Source of the DNA: Rhodocyclaceae bacterium
Lineage (GTDB): Bacteria > Pseudomonadota > Gammaproteobacteria > Burkholderiales > Rhodocyclaceae
NCBI GenBank assembly: GCA_013388985.1
Contig: JACAEF010000011.1
Span: forward strand, 1-64,000
Reading direction: 5' to 3'
Length of the DNA: 64,000 nucleotides
Numbering within the stretch: position 1 is the stretch's first letter; every line of letters begins with the position of its first letter. Of the stretch, positions 47,928 through 57,978 are shown in pieces. The notes under the pieces were generated by a model. The model had not been told where the DNA came from. It ran no database searches and saw only the letters and a program-made list of their open reading frames with translations. Position numbers and translations under genes: made by a program.

Positions 47928-50477
47928 TCAGACCTTCACCACCTTGGCGGCGCACTTCTTGTAGTCGGTCTCTTTCGAGATCGGACAGGTGGCGTCCAGG
48001 GTGAGCTTGTTGACCAGCCGCATCTCGTCGAAGAACGGGATGAAGATCAAGCCCTCCGGCGGCTTGTTGCGACCCTTGGTCTCGACGCGCAACTGGATTT
48101 CGCCGCGGCGGGTGGCAACCTTGACGACGTCGTGGCGTTTCAGGCCGCGCTTCTCGGCGTCCTTCGGATTCATGAACACTACCGCGTCCGGGAAGGCCCG
48201 GTAGAGCTCGGGCACGCGGCGCGTCATCGAGCCGGTATGCCAATGCTCGAGCACGCGGCCGGTGCACAGCCACAGATCGTATTCGTTGTCGGGCATCTCG
48301 GCGGCCGGCTGGTAGGGCAGGGCGAAGATCTTCGCCTTGCCGTCCGGATAGCCGTAGAAGCGCACGCCTTCGCCTTTCTTGACGTAAGGGTCGTAGCCTT
48401 CGCGGAAGCGCCACAGGGTTTCCTTGCCATCCACCACCGGCCAGCGCAGGCCGCGCACCTTGTGATAGGTATCGAACAAGGCGAGATCGTGGGCATGGCC
48501 GCGGCCGAACCCGGCATATTCCTCGAAGAGGCCTTTCTGGACATAGAAGCCGAAATGCTCGGTCTCGTCGTTCGTATAGCCGGCCCAGGCGTGCGCGTTC
48601 ACCTTCGCCGCCTCTTCTTTCGGGAACTTGTTGACCTGCCCGTTCAGATAGAGGATCTCATAGAGCGTCTTGCCTTTGTATTCGGGCATCTTGGCGATCA
48701 GGTCGGCCGGCCAGACGTCCTCGACCTTGAAGCGCTTCGAGAATTCCAGGTATTGCCACAGATCGGACCTCGCTTCGCCCGGGGCCTTGACCTGCTGACG
48801 CCAGAACTGGGTGCGCCGCTCGGCGTTGCCATAGGCGCCTTCCTTTTCCATCCACATCGCCGCCGGCAGGATCAGATCCGCCGACATCGCCGAGACGGTC
48901 GGATAGACGTCGGAAACGACCGTGAAGCATTTCGGATTGCGCCAGCCGGGATAGACCTCGCCATTGACGTTCGGGCCGGCCTGCATGTTGTTGGTGGTCG
49001 AGGTCCACAGGAAGCCGATCTTGCCATCCTTGGCCATGCGCGATTGCAGCACCGCATGGTAGCCGGGCACCGGATTGATCGTGCCCGCCGGCAGCTTCCA
49101 GATCTTCTCTGCGATCTCGCGGTGCTTCGGATTCATCACCACCATGTCGGCCGGCAAGCGATGCGAGAAGGTACCGACCTCGCGCGCCGTGCCGCAAGCC
49201 GAGGGCTGGCCGGTCAGTGAGAACGGCCCGTTGCCCGGCTCGGAAATCTTGCCGACCAAGAGATGCACGTTGTAGATCATGTTGTTGACCCAGGTGCCGC
49301 GCGTATGCTGGTTGAAGCCCATCGTCCAGTAGGAGGTAACCTTGGTCTTCGGATCGGCATAGGTCTTGGCGAGCTTCTCGAGCCGGTCTTTCGGCACCCC
49401 GGAAATCTCGTGCGCCTTGTCGAGCGTGTATTCGGAGACGAACTGGGCAAATTCCTCGAAAGTGATCGGCGAGTGGGCGTTCGGATCGCCCTTCGGCTTG
49501 CCGTCCGGACCGGGATAGCCGTTGTTGCCGGCCGCCTGCTCGAGCGGATGGTTCGGCCGCAGGCCATAGCCGATGTCGGTGACGCCCTTGAAGAAACCGA
49601 CGTGCTTGGCGACGAAATCCTTGTTGACCGCGTTGTTCTGGATGATGTAGTTGCAGATGTAGTTGAGGATCGCCAGATCGGACTGCGGCTTGAAGATCAG
49701 CTCGTTGTCGGCGATCTCGCAGGAGCGGTGCGAGAAGGTAGACAGCACGTGGATGCGCACGTGGTCGGCGGTCAGCCGCCGGTTGGTGATGCGCGTCCAC
49801 AGGATCGGATGCATCTCGGCCATGTTCGAGCCCCACAGCACGAAGGCATCGGCGTGCTCGGCGTCGTCATAGCAGCCCATCGGCTCGTCGATGCCGAAGG
49901 TGCGCATGAAGCCGGCCACCGCCGAGGCCATGCAGTGACGCGCGTTCGGATCGATGCTGTTGGAGCGGAAACCGGCCTTCATCAGCTTGACGGCCGCATA
50001 GCCTTCCCAGACCGTCCATTGCCCGGAGCCGAACATCGCCACGCCCTGCGGCCCCTGGTTCGGATCCTTGAGCGTCTGCTTGACCTTCTCGGCCATGATG
50101 TCGAAGGCCTGATCCCAGGAGATCGGCTGGAATTCGCCGTTCTTGTCGAACTTGCCGTCCTTCATGCGCAACAGCGGCTTGGTCAGACGGTCCTGGCCAT
50201 ACTGGATCTTGGCGAGGAAATAGCCCTTGATGCAGTTGAGGCCCTTGTTGACCGGCGCATCGGGATCGCCCTGGGTCGCGACGATGCGTCCGTCCTTAAC
50301 GCCGACCAGCACGCTGCAGCCGGTGCCGCAATAACGGCAGGCGCCCTTGTCCCAGCGGAGGCCGTCGTCGGCCTTGGCCTGGGCGAGCGCCTGGGCGCCC
50401 GGAATGGACATGCCCGCCACGCCGGCCGCGGCGGCGATCGCATTTGCCTTGATGAATTCACGCCGTGTCAGTTCCAT
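47928..50477 (-). CDS. napA: periplasmic nitrate reductase catalytic subunit
   Basis: [22 protein letters not shown] Tat signal; [41 protein letters not shown]. Confidence 0.97.
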   Translation of the reverse strand: MELTRREFIKANAIAAAAGVAGMSIPGAQALAQAKADDGLRWDKGACRYCGTGCSVLVGVKDGRIVATQGDPDAPVNKGLNCIKGYFLAKIQYGQDRLTKPLLRMKDGKFDKNGEFQPISWDQAFDIMAEKVKQTLKDPNQGPQGVAMFGSGQWTVWEGYAAVKLMKAGFRSNSIDPNARHCMASAVAGFMRTFGIDEPMGCYDDAEHADAFVLWGSNMAEMHPILWTRITNRRLTADHVRIHVLSTFSHRSCEIADNELIFKPQSDLAILNYICNYIIQNNAVNKDFVAKHVGFFKGVTDIGYGLRPNHPLEQAAGNNGYPGPDGKPKGDPNAHSPITFEEFAQFVSEYTLDKAHEISGVPKDRLEKLAKTYADPKTKVTSYWTMGFNQHTRGTWVNNMIYNVHLLVGKISEPGNGPFSLTGQPSACGTAREVGTFSHRLPADMVVMNPKHREIAEKIWKLPAGTINPVPGYHAVLQSRMAKDGKIGFLWTSTTNNMQAGPNVNGEVYPGWRNPKCFTVVSDVYPTVSAMSADLILPAAMWMEKEGAYGNAERRTQFWRQQVKAPGEARSDLWQYLEFSKRFKVEDVWPADLIAKMPEYKGKTLYEILYLNGQVNKFPKEEAAKVNAHAWAGYTNDETEHFGFYVQKGLFEEYAGFGRGHAHDLALFDTYHKVRGLRWPVVDGKETLWRFREGYDPYVKKGEGVRFYGYPDGKAKIFALPYQPAAEMPDNEYDLWLCTGRVLEHWHTGSMTRRVPELYRAFPDAVVFMNPKDAEKRGLKRHDVVKVATRRGEIQLRVETKGRNKPPEGLIFIPFFDEMRLVNKLTLDATCPISKETDYKKCAAKVVKV

Positions 50478-50494
50478 TGCCAATCTCCTTGTTT

Positions 50495-50785
50495 TCAAGC
50501 CAGTGCCGTGGCATCGCGCGGCGGCGACACCTCCACAGAAACGGGTGCTTCCGGATCATTCTCCTGCTGGTGATACACCATCGACGCCGACATCACGCCG
50601 TCGAGCAGATTGATGCTTTCGAAGAGTTCGATGGTCTCCCGGTCGCCCGCCGTTTCGATGGTGGCGATCATCTTGCCTTCGGCCGAGACGGCATGCACTT
50701 CGACACCGGGGAGGGTCTGCAATCGGGCGCGCACCGCGGCGACGCGCTCGGGATGCGGAATGACGATGATGCTCGAGATATTCAT
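50495..50785 (-). CDS. napD: NapD chaperone
   Basis: [40 protein letters not shown]. Confidence 0.93.
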   Translation of the reverse strand: MNISSIIVIPHPERVAAVRARLQTLPGVEVHAVSAEGKMIATIETAGDRETIELFESINLLDGVMSASMVYHQQENDPEAPVSVEVSPPRDATALA

Positions 50786-50861
50786 GAGATGCGCCCTAAA
50801 GCCACAGAAAATTTGTGGGATCGAGTTGAGCGCATCCTAGGATGCCGGACTGCGAATTTGC

Positions 50862-50875
50862 TTGACAGGTGTCAA
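50862..50875 (-). promoter_or_regulatory. FNR/CRP-family operator candidate upstream of napD
   Basis: Perfect inverted repeat TTGACAGGTGTCAA, close to TTGAT-N4-ATCAA; about 77 nt upstream of napD. Confidence 0.6.
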
Positions 50876-51041
50876 GAAATTCGAATGTCGAGTCTGCCGC
50901 TCGGAAAAAAAGACACCCCCTCCGCTCCCTCACGGGGGGTCAAGCGGTTCGCTGCAATTGGAATGAAGGCGGCTACGCAGCGCGCAGGCCGCGGATCGCG
51001 CCTGCGGGCAAGGGAAGCCTGCAGGCCGCCGTATCTTTCCG

Positions 51042-51344
51042 CTAACGGCGCTTCGGCTTGGCCTTGCCAGCCGGCTTGAGCGGCTTTCTCGTCGGTTTGG
51101 GCTTTCCCGCCTTCATCAGGCCGGGTTTGTTCGCTACGGCAGGCGCTTGGGCTGCGGGCGGCGCAGGCGGAGGCGGCGGCAGGGCTGCCGTCGGCTGCAA
51201 CACCACCGGCTTTGGGGGGACGACGGGCTGCGGCTTATCCTCCGCGCGTGCGATCAGTGCCGAGCCGGCCAAGGCCGCCAGCAGGCAGAAACCGGCACCG
51301 CGCCGTCGCAGCCGCCCGTTTCGCGTTGCCTCAATTGACGTCAT
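51042..51344 (-). CDS. secreted proline- and lysine-rich hypothetical protein
   Basis: Signal peptide, PPPPPAPPAAQAP tract, KPKPTRKPLKPAGKAKPKRR tail. Confidence 0.55.
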   Translation of the reverse strand: MTSIEATRNGRLRRRGAGFCLLAALAGSALIARAEDKPQPVVPPKPVVLQPTAALPPPPPAPPAAQAPAVANKPGLMKAGKPKPTRKPLKPAGKAKPKRR

Positions 51345-51528
51345 AGTAGTAAGCCTTCTGCGGCTCGCGCATCGCGGCGCGGCGGGCCAGTTCCTCCGGG
51401 GTGAGATTGCCGCGATCCCACCACAGCGCGCGTCCCCGCTGTTGCTCGTCGATCTGCTCGGGGTGCTGCTGCAGCCATGCGCGCATGAATTTCGTGTATT
51501 CAGACTCGTAACCCTTGAGTTTCCCCAT
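51331..51528 (-). CDS. DUF3460-like small protein
   Basis: MGKLKGYESEYTKFMRAWLQQHPEQIDEQQRGRALWWDR. Confidence 0.75.
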   Translation of the reverse strand: MGKLKGYESEYTKFMRAWLQQHPEQIDEQQRGRALWWDRGNLTPEELARRAAMREPQKAYYYDVN

Positions 51529-51542
51529 GGTGTGCTCTCCTT

Positions 51543-53783
51543 TCAGTGGTCTTCCTTGACGCGGCTGATGCGGGTGACGATCGGCAGCCGCCGCAGGCTG
51601 CGCAGGATACGCGCCAAATGGGTGCGATCGCTCACCTGCAGCATGAAATAGAGCGCCGTCGTGCTGCCGCCGTCGGCATCCATGCGCACGTTGTTGATGT
51701 TGGTGTCGTGCTCGGCGATCACCGCGGCGATGCGCGCCAGCACGCCGGGCGCATTCTGCGCCACGACCTTGATCAGCACTTCGAACGGCCCTTTCGCCTG
51801 CGGGTCCCATTCGACATCCACCCACTCCTTGATGCCGCCCGGACCGCGCCCCGCCTTGTGGCTGCGCAGCGTCGGGCAGTCATGCGTATGCACGACCAAC
51901 CCCTGTCCCGCCCGGATCACGCCGACGATCGGATCGCCGGGGATCGGCCGGCAGCAGCGCGCGAGCTGCATCGCCATCCCCTGGCTGCCGGCGATGCGGA
52001 TCGGGCTTCTGCCTTGCGCGGCGCCACCCCCTGCGTGGCCGTCGATCAGGCGGCGCGCGACGATCGCCGGCAGCCGCTTGCCCAGGCCGATGTCGGCGAG
52101 CACTTCCTTTTGCGACTTGCCGGCGAAGGTGCGCAGGAAACGCTGCCAGGCAGCACTGCCGAGTTCTTCGAGGCGGTGACCGAAATTGGCCAGCGCCTGG
52201 GCGAGCAGGTGTTCGCCGAGCGCGGCGGATTCCTCGTGCTGCCGGGTCTTGAGGAAGTGACGGATCTGCGCGCGCGCCTTGCCGGTCTTGACGAACGCCA
52301 GCCAGTTCGGGTTCGGCGCCGCGTTCGGCGCGGTGATGATCTCGACGCGGTCGCCATTCCTGAGCTCGGTGCGCAACGGCAGGTGCTCGTGGTTGATCTT
52401 GCAGGCGACGCAGCGATGGCCGATGTCGGTATGCACCGCATAGGCGAAATCGACCGCGGTGGCGCCGCGCGGCAGCGAGAGGATCTTGCCGGCCGGCGTG
52501 AACACATACACTTCGTCGGGGAACAGGTCGACCTTGACGTGCTCGAGGAACTCGGCGGAATCATTGGTCGCGGTCTGCAGTTCGAGCAGCGATTGCAGCC
52601 ACTGATGCGTGGTGCGTTCGAGCTCGGAGAAGGATTCGACGTCCTTGTAAAGCCAGTGTGAAGCGACGCCCGACTCGGCGACGCGGTGCATGTCGCGTGT
52701 GCGGATCTGGATTTCGATCGGCGTGCCGAAGGGGCCGATCAGCGTCGTGTGCAGCGACTGGTAGCCGTTGGCCTTCGGGATCGCGATGTAGTCCTTGAAC
52801 TTGCCCGGCACCGGCTTGTAGAGGCCATGCAGCGCACCGAGCACGAGGTAGCAGGTCGGCACGTCGGCGACGACGATGCGAAAACCGTAGATGTCATGGA
52901 CCTGCGAGAAGGTCAGATGCTTTTCGCGCATCTTGCGGTAGATGCCATACAGATGCTTCTCGCGGCCCATCACTTCCGCTTCGATTCGGGCATCGACCAG
53001 GCGCTGCTTGATCGCGGCCATGATCTTCTCGACCACCTCGCGGCGGTTGCCGCGCGCCGCGCGCACCGCTTTCGCCAGCACGCGGTAGCGCAGTGGATGC
53101 AGGTGGCGGAAGGAAAGCTCCTGCAGCTCGCGGAACAGCATGTTGAGCCCGAGCCGGTTGGCGATCGGCGCGTAGATTTCCAGCGTCTCTTTCGCGATGC
53201 GGCGGCGCTTCTCGGGGCGCATCGCATCGAGCGTGCGCATGTTGTGCAGCCGGTCGGCGAGCTTGATCAGGATCACGCGCACGTCCTGCGCCATCGCCAG
53301 CAGCATCTTGCGGAAGTTCTCCGCCTGCGCCTCTTCGAAGGACTGGTGCTCGATGCGGTCGAGTTTCGAGACACCATCGACGAGTTCCGCAGTCACCTTG
53401 CCGAAATCCTGCGCGATCTGCGCCTTGGTGATCGCCGTGTCTTCCATCACGTCGTGCAGCAGCGCAGCCGCGAGGGCCTGGGGATCGAGATGCCAGTGCG
53501 CGAGCGTCTCGGCGACGGCGAGCGGATGGGAGATGTACGGATCGCCGCTGGAGCGGAACTGGCCGCGATGGGCGTTGGCCGAAAAGTGGTAAGCCGCCGC
53601 GACGTGGTCTACGTCCTCCGGCTTCAGATAGGCGTGGAGCTGACCGACGAAGCGCTCGAAATCCTCCGCCAGATCGATCGGCGGATGCATGTCGAGGGGG
53701 ATGATCGGCGGCTCGTCGACGGTCTGCGGCGGCGCGCTCGCCGCAGGCATGGCTTTGGAAGGGGACGACACGGCCGCCGGCAT
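51543..53783 (-). CDS. spoT: bifunctional (p)ppGpp synthetase/hydrolase (RelA/SpoT)
   Basis: HRGQFRSSGDPYISHPLAVAE HD domain; YGFRIVVADVPTCYLVLGALH synthetase; TGS and ACT domains. Confidence 0.95.
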   Translation of the reverse strand: MPAAVSSPSKAMPAASAPPQTVDEPPIIPLDMHPPIDLAEDFERFVGQLHAYLKPEDVDHVAAAYHFSANAHRGQFRSSGDPYISHPLAVAETLAHWHLDPQALAAALLHDVMEDTAITKAQIAQDFGKVTAELVDGVSKLDRIEHQSFEEAQAENFRKMLLAMAQDVRVILIKLADRLHNMRTLDAMRPEKRRRIAKETLEIYAPIANRLGLNMLFRELQELSFRHLHPLRYRVLAKAVRAARGNRREVVEKIMAAIKQRLVDARIEAEVMGREKHLYGIYRKMREKHLTFSQVHDIYGFRIVVADVPTCYLVLGALHGLYKPVPGKFKDYIAIPKANGYQSLHTTLIGPFGTPIEIQIRTRDMHRVAESGVASHWLYKDVESFSELERTTHQWLQSLLELQTATNDSAEFLEHVKVDLFPDEVYVFTPAGKILSLPRGATAVDFAYAVHTDIGHRCVACKINHEHLPLRTELRNGDRVEIITAPNAAPNPNWLAFVKTGKARAQIRHFLKTRQHEESAALGEHLLAQALANFGHRLEELGSAAWQRFLRTFAGKSQKEVLADIGLGKRLPAIVARRLIDGHAGGGAAQGRSPIRIAGSQGMAMQLARCCRPIPGDPIVGVIRAGQGLVVHTHDCPTLRSHKAGRGPGGIKEWVDVEWDPQAKGPFEVLIKVVAQNAPGVLARIAAVIAEHDTNINNVRMDADGGSTTALYFMLQVSDRTHLARILRSLRRLPIVTRISRVKEDH

Positions 53784-53803
53784 GCTGTCCCCCGCTTACA
53801 TGA

Positions 53804-54010
53804 TCAGACCTGGCTGCGGTGCAGGATTTCCGCGCCGTACTTGCCCTCGGCGAGCTCGCGCAGTGCGATCACCGTGGGCTTGTCCTTTTCCGGGTCGACG
53901 AGCGGCGTGCTGCCGGTGGCGATCTGACGGGCGCGCCAGGTGGCGGCGAGCGCCATCTCGAAACGGTTGGGAATGTTTTTCAGGCAATCTTCGGCAGTGA
54001 TACGGGCCAT
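53804..54010 (-). CDS. rpoZ: RNA polymerase omega subunit
   Basis: [30 protein letters not shown]. Confidence 0.96.
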   Translation of the reverse strand: MARITAEDCLKNIPNRFEMALAATWRARQIATGSTPLVDPEKDKPTVIALRELAEGKYGAEILHRSQV

Positions 54011-54026
54011 GCGCAATCCTTTGAAT

Positions 54027-54680
54027 TCAAAGCGATGAAAGAAAACGGAACACCTCGGGATGACGAAGCCGCTGCTGGCGGAACCGCAGGCGGGATGCCC
54101 GCACCGCAGCGACCAGATCCGCCAAGGCTTCATTTAAGTCTTTGTTGATTATAACAAAATCAAACTCGTCGACATGGCGCATCTCGCCCAGCGCGGCGGC
54201 CACGCGACGCTGGATCACCTCCTCGCTGTCCTGGCCGCGCGCGCGCAGACGCCGCTCCAGTTCGGCGATCGACGGCGGCAGGATGAAAATGCCGACCGCC
54301 CCGGGGATCAGCGCGCGCACCTGCTGGGCTCCCTGCCAGTCGATCTCCAGCAACGTGTCGCGGCCGGCGGCCAGCTCGCCGATCAGCCAGCTTTTCGAGG
54401 TGCCGTAAAAGTTGCCGTGCACTTCGGCCCATTCGAGGAAATCGCCGCGCTCGCGCATCGCGAGGAAGGTCTGGATGTCGACGAAATGGTAGTCATGGCC
54501 CTCGCGCTCGGCGGGGCGCGGCGCGCGCGTGGTGTAGGACACCGAATGGCGGATCGCCGGATCGCGCTCCATCAGCATCCGCACGAGCGTGGTCTTGCCG
54601 GCGCCCGAAGGCGCGGAAACGACGAACAGGGTGCCGGCGGTGGCTTCGAGGGAAGGAGTCTGAGTGGTGATCAGTGTCAT
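54027..54680 (-). CDS. gmk: guanylate kinase
   Basis: [47 protein letters not shown]. Confidence 0.97.
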   Translation of the reverse strand: MTLITTQTPSLEATAGTLFVVSAPSGAGKTTLVRMLMERDPAIRHSVSYTTRAPRPAEREGHDYHFVDIQTFLAMRERGDFLEWAEVHGNFYGTSKSWLIGELAAGRDTLLEIDWQGAQQVRALIPGAVGIFILPPSIAELERRLRARGQDSEEVIQRRVAAALGEMRHVDEFDFVIINKDLNEALADLVAAVRASRLRFRQQRLRHPEVFRFLSSL

Positions 54681-54690
54681 GGTCGGAGGT

Positions 54691-54719
54691 AAAAAAATCG
54701 GCGCTGGCGGAACGGCACT
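54691..54719 (+). repeat. dispersed mini-repeat copy between gmk and yicC
   Basis: AAAAAAATCGGCGCTGGCGGAACGGCACT. Confidence 0.75.
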
Positions 54720-55587
54720 ATTCGAGATTCTGCACCTGCTCGCGCATCTGTTCGATCAGCAGTTTCAATTCGAGGGCGACTTTGGTGACGGCGGCAGAGA
54801 CGGATTTCGACGCCAAGGTGTTGGCCTCACGGTTCAACTCCTGCATCAGGAAGTCGAGACGCTTGCCGACCGCGCCGCCTTGCTCGAGCACGCGCTCGAC
54901 TTCGTTCAAGTGCGTGACGAGGCGCGCGAGTTCCTCGGCGACGTCGATCTTGGCGGCGAACACGCCGATTTCCTGGCGGATGCGTTCTTCGTCGAGTGCG
55001 GCCACCGCCTCGCGCAGGCGGGTCGCGAGCCGCTCGGTGTAATCGGCGATCGCCGCCGGCACCAGCGGCTCGACCTTGGCCACTTCGGCACGCATGCGCG
55101 CGACATGGCCGCGCAGCACCTCGGCAAGGCGTCCGCCCTCGCGCGCGCGGCTTTCGAGGAACTCGGCCAGCACGGCTTCGAGCAAGGAAAAACATTCGGC
55201 CTGCAGACGTTCGGGGCCGATCGCCTCGCTGGCCAGCACGCCCGGCCAGCGCAGCACGTCGGCGACGGAGAGCGGTGCCGCGGCGGTGAGCACGCCGCGC
55301 ACCTCGGCTTCGAGCGCGGCGAGCTGGCGCACCAGCGCGAGATTGGGGATGAGCTGCGGCGTCGCGACGCTGTTGGGCTGCAAGTAAAGGCGACAATCGA
55401 CCTTGCCGCGGCCGATCGCGGCAGTCAGCCGCTCGCGCAACGGCATTTCGAGGAAGCGCAGCTCTTCGGCGCAACGGAAGTTGAGGTCGAGGAAACGGCC
55501 ATTGACGCTCTTCAATTCGAGCGCGAGCCGCACCGGACCGAGATCGCGGTCGAGGGCGGCATAGCCGGTCATGCTGTGGATGGTCAT
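54718..55587 (-). CDS. yicC: YicC family endoribonuclease-like protein
   Basis: MTIHSMTGYAALDRDLGPVRLALELKSVNGRFLDLNFR. Confidence 0.94.
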   Translation of the reverse strand: MTIHSMTGYAALDRDLGPVRLALELKSVNGRFLDLNFRCAEELRFLEMPLRERLTAAIGRGKVDCRLYLQPNSVATPQLIPNLALVRQLAALEAEVRGVLTAAAPLSVADVLRWPGVLASEAIGPERLQAECFSLLEAVLAEFLESRAREGGRLAEVLRGHVARMRAEVAKVEPLVPAAIADYTERLATRLREAVAALDEERIRQEIGVFAAKIDVAEELARLVTHLNEVERVLEQGGAVGKRLDFLMQELNREANTLASKSVSAAVTKVALELKLLIEQMREQVQNLE

Positions 55588-55641
55588 GGTGTTCATTCCT
55601 TGGAGCAGGCGCATGATCTTACCGCGCTTTACAATGCGGCC

Positions 55642-56541
55642 ATGGCACTTCAGCAAACCAGCATCCCCCTGCCGGTCGGTCATGTGATCGACGGCTACCG
55701 CTTCGAGCGCCAGATATCGATGGGCGGCTTCTCGATCGTCTATCTGGCCACCGATCCGCGCGGCCAGCCGGTGGCGATCAAGGAATACCTGCCGCAGTCG
55801 CTCGCCCGGCGCACGGTAGGGTTGGTGCCCCAGGTCCGGCCCGAGCACCGCGCCGCCTACAACAGCGGCATGATGGCCTTCTACGAGGAAGGCATCGCGC
55901 TCTCCAAGCTCAATCATCCGAACGTGGTGCGCGTGCTCAATTTCCTGCGCGCCAACGACACCGTCTATCTGGTGATGGCCTATGAGCGCGGCCGCACGCT
56001 GCACGAGCACATCCGCAAGCATCCCGGCGAGCTGAGCGAGAATTTCGTCCGCGGCGTGTTCACGCGCCTGCTCTCCGGACTGCGGGAAGTGCATGCCAGC
56101 AAGCTGCTGCATCTGGACATCAAGCCTTCGAACATCTTCCTGCGCCTCGATGCCACCCCCGTGCTGATCGACTTCGGCGCCGCGCGCCAGGCGTTGCAGC
56201 AGGCGACGGGCGATCTGCGCCCGGTCTACACGCCCGGCTATGCCGCACCGGAACAGTATGAAAAAGGCGGCGAGATCGGCCCGTGGACCGATGTCTATGC
56301 CGTCGGCGCCAGCATGTATGCCTGTCTCGCGGCCGCCGCGCCGCAGCCCGCCGACCTGCGTCTCGCCGAGGACAAGCTGGTGCCGGCGAGTCAGCGCTGG
56401 GCCGGCCGCTATTCGCCGCAGCTGCTCGACACCATCGACCAGTGCCTGCGCCTCGACCCGCTCGCCCGGCCGCAAAGCGCCTTCTCGTTGCAGCGCCTGC
56501 TGGTCGCTCCTTACGCCACCCCCCTGGAGTCATCCCCATGA
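55642..56541 (+). CDS. serine/threonine protein kinase
   Basis: [31 protein letters not shown] kinase motifs. Confidence 0.92.
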   Translation: MALQQTSIPLPVGHVIDGYRFERQISMGGFSIVYLATDPRGQPVAIKEYLPQSLARRTVGLVPQVRPEHRAAYNSGMMAFYEEGIALSKLNHPNVVRVLNFLRANDTVYLVMAYERGRTLHEHIRKHPGELSENFVRGVFTRLLSGLREVHASKLLHLDIKPSNIFLRLDATPVLIDFGAARQALQQATGDLRPVYTPGYAAPEQYEKGGEIGPWTDVYAVGASMYACLAAAAPQPADLRLAEDKLVPASQRWAGRYSPQLLDTIDQCLRLDPLARPQSAFSLQRLLVAPYATPLESSP

Positions 56542-57263
56542 CGACGAGACCCGACGGCCGCGCGCCCGATGCGCTGCGCCCGCTTCGCATCACCCGCCAT
56601 TACACGCGCCATGCCGAAGGTAGCGTGCTGATCGAATTCGGCCATACCAAGGTCATCTGCACCGCCAGCGTCGAGGAGAAGGTGCCGCCTTTCCTGAAAG
56701 GCAAGGGCCAAGGCTGGGTCACCGCCGAATACGGCATGCTGCCGCGCTCGACGCACACGCGCACCGAGCGCGAGGCCGCACGCGGCAAGCAGTCCGGCCG
56801 CACGCAGGAAATCCAGCGCCTGATCGGCCGCAGCTTGCGCGCCGTCACCGATCTCGTCGGCTTGGGCGAACGGCAGGTGACGCTCGATTGCGACGTGATC
56901 CAGGCCGACGGCGGCACGCGCTGCGCCTCGATCAGCGGCGCCTGCGTCGCGCTCTACGATGCGCTGGCCGGCCTCGTCGCCAAGGGCCTGCTCGCCACAC
57001 ACCCGATAAAGGATTTCGTCGCCGCCGTCTCGGTCGGCATCGTCGGCGGCGTGCCCGTCCTCGATCTCGACTACGCCGAGGATTCGAACTGCGACACCGA
57101 CATGAACGTCGTGATGACCGGCACGGGCGGCATGATCGAATTGCAGGGCACCGCCGAGGGCGCGCCCTTCACGCGCGCCGAACTCGACACGCTGCTCGCG
57201 CTGGCCGGCAAAGGCATCCGTGAAATCATCGCGGCGCAGAAGGCCGCACTGGAGCTGCCATGA
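56538..57263 (+). CDS. rph: ribonuclease PH
   Basis: [44 protein letters not shown]. Confidence 0.97.
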   Translation: MTTRPDGRAPDALRPLRITRHYTRHAEGSVLIEFGHTKVICTASVEEKVPPFLKGKGQGWVTAEYGMLPRSTHTRTEREAARGKQSGRTQEIQRLIGRSLRAVTDLVGLGERQVTLDCDVIQADGGTRCASISGACVALYDALAGLVAKGLLATHPIKDFVAAVSVGIVGGVPVLDLDYAEDSNCDTDMNVVMTGTGGMIELQGTAEGAPFTRAELDTLLALAGKGIREIIAAQKAALELP

Positions 57264-57850
57264 AACAGATCGTCCTCGCCTCGAACAACCCCGGCAAGCT
57301 GCGCGAATTCGGCCAGATGCTCGCCACCCTCGACATCGAGGTGCTGCCGCAGGCGCAGTTCGACATCCCGGAAGCCGAAGAGCCGCACATCACCTTCGTC
57401 GAGAACGCGCTCGCCAAGGCTCGCCACGCGGCGAAGCTCACGGGGCTACCGGCGCTCGCAGACGATTCGGGCATCTGCGTCAAGGCCCTGGGCGGCGCGC
57501 CGGGTGTCTATTCGGCGCGCTATGCCGGCGAGCCGAAATCCGACGAGCGCAACAACCAAAAACTCATTGCCGAACTCGCCGGCAAGACGGATCGCCGCGC
57601 GCACTACGTCGCCCTACTCGTCTTCGTCCATCACGCCGAGGATCCGCAGCCGATCATCTGCGAGGGCGAATGGCATGGCGAGATCATCGACACGCCAAGG
57701 GGCGAGAACGGCTTCGGCTACGACCCCTATTTCCTCGTGCCCGAGCTCGGGCGCACCGCCGCCGAGCTGTCGGCCGACGAAAAGAATGCCCGCTCCCATC
57801 GCGGCAAGGCGTTGCGGCAGCTGATCGAACGGCTCAAGCTCGACGCTTGA
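57260..57850 (+). CDS. rdgB: XTP/dITP diphosphatase
   Basis: [46 protein letters not shown]. Confidence 0.96.
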   Translation: MKQIVLASNNPGKLREFGQMLATLDIEVLPQAQFDIPEAEEPHITFVENALAKARHAAKLTGLPALADDSGICVKALGGAPGVYSARYAGEPKSDERNNQKLIAELAGKTDRRAHYVALLVFVHHAEDPQPIICEGEWHGEIIDTPRGENGFGYDPYFLVPELGRTAAELSADEKNARSHRGKALRQLIERLKLDA

Positions 57851-57973
57851 GAATTCTGCTGCGCTTGTTGATTCTGCGTTACTCGCTCGCTCAAGGCTGC
57901 GCCTATCTTCACGATATGTCTTGCCTTTCGCTCGCTCGCGCCTTGCCTCAACTACGCTCGCCACGAATTCTCG
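57849..57973 (+). repeat. ERIC-like imperfect palindrome, copy 5
   Basis: GAGAATTC...GAATTCTC terminal stem; apical TATC-GATA; AAGGC/GCCTT middle stem; overlaps the rdgB stop codon. Confidence 0.7.
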
Positions 57974-57978
57974 GCTGA

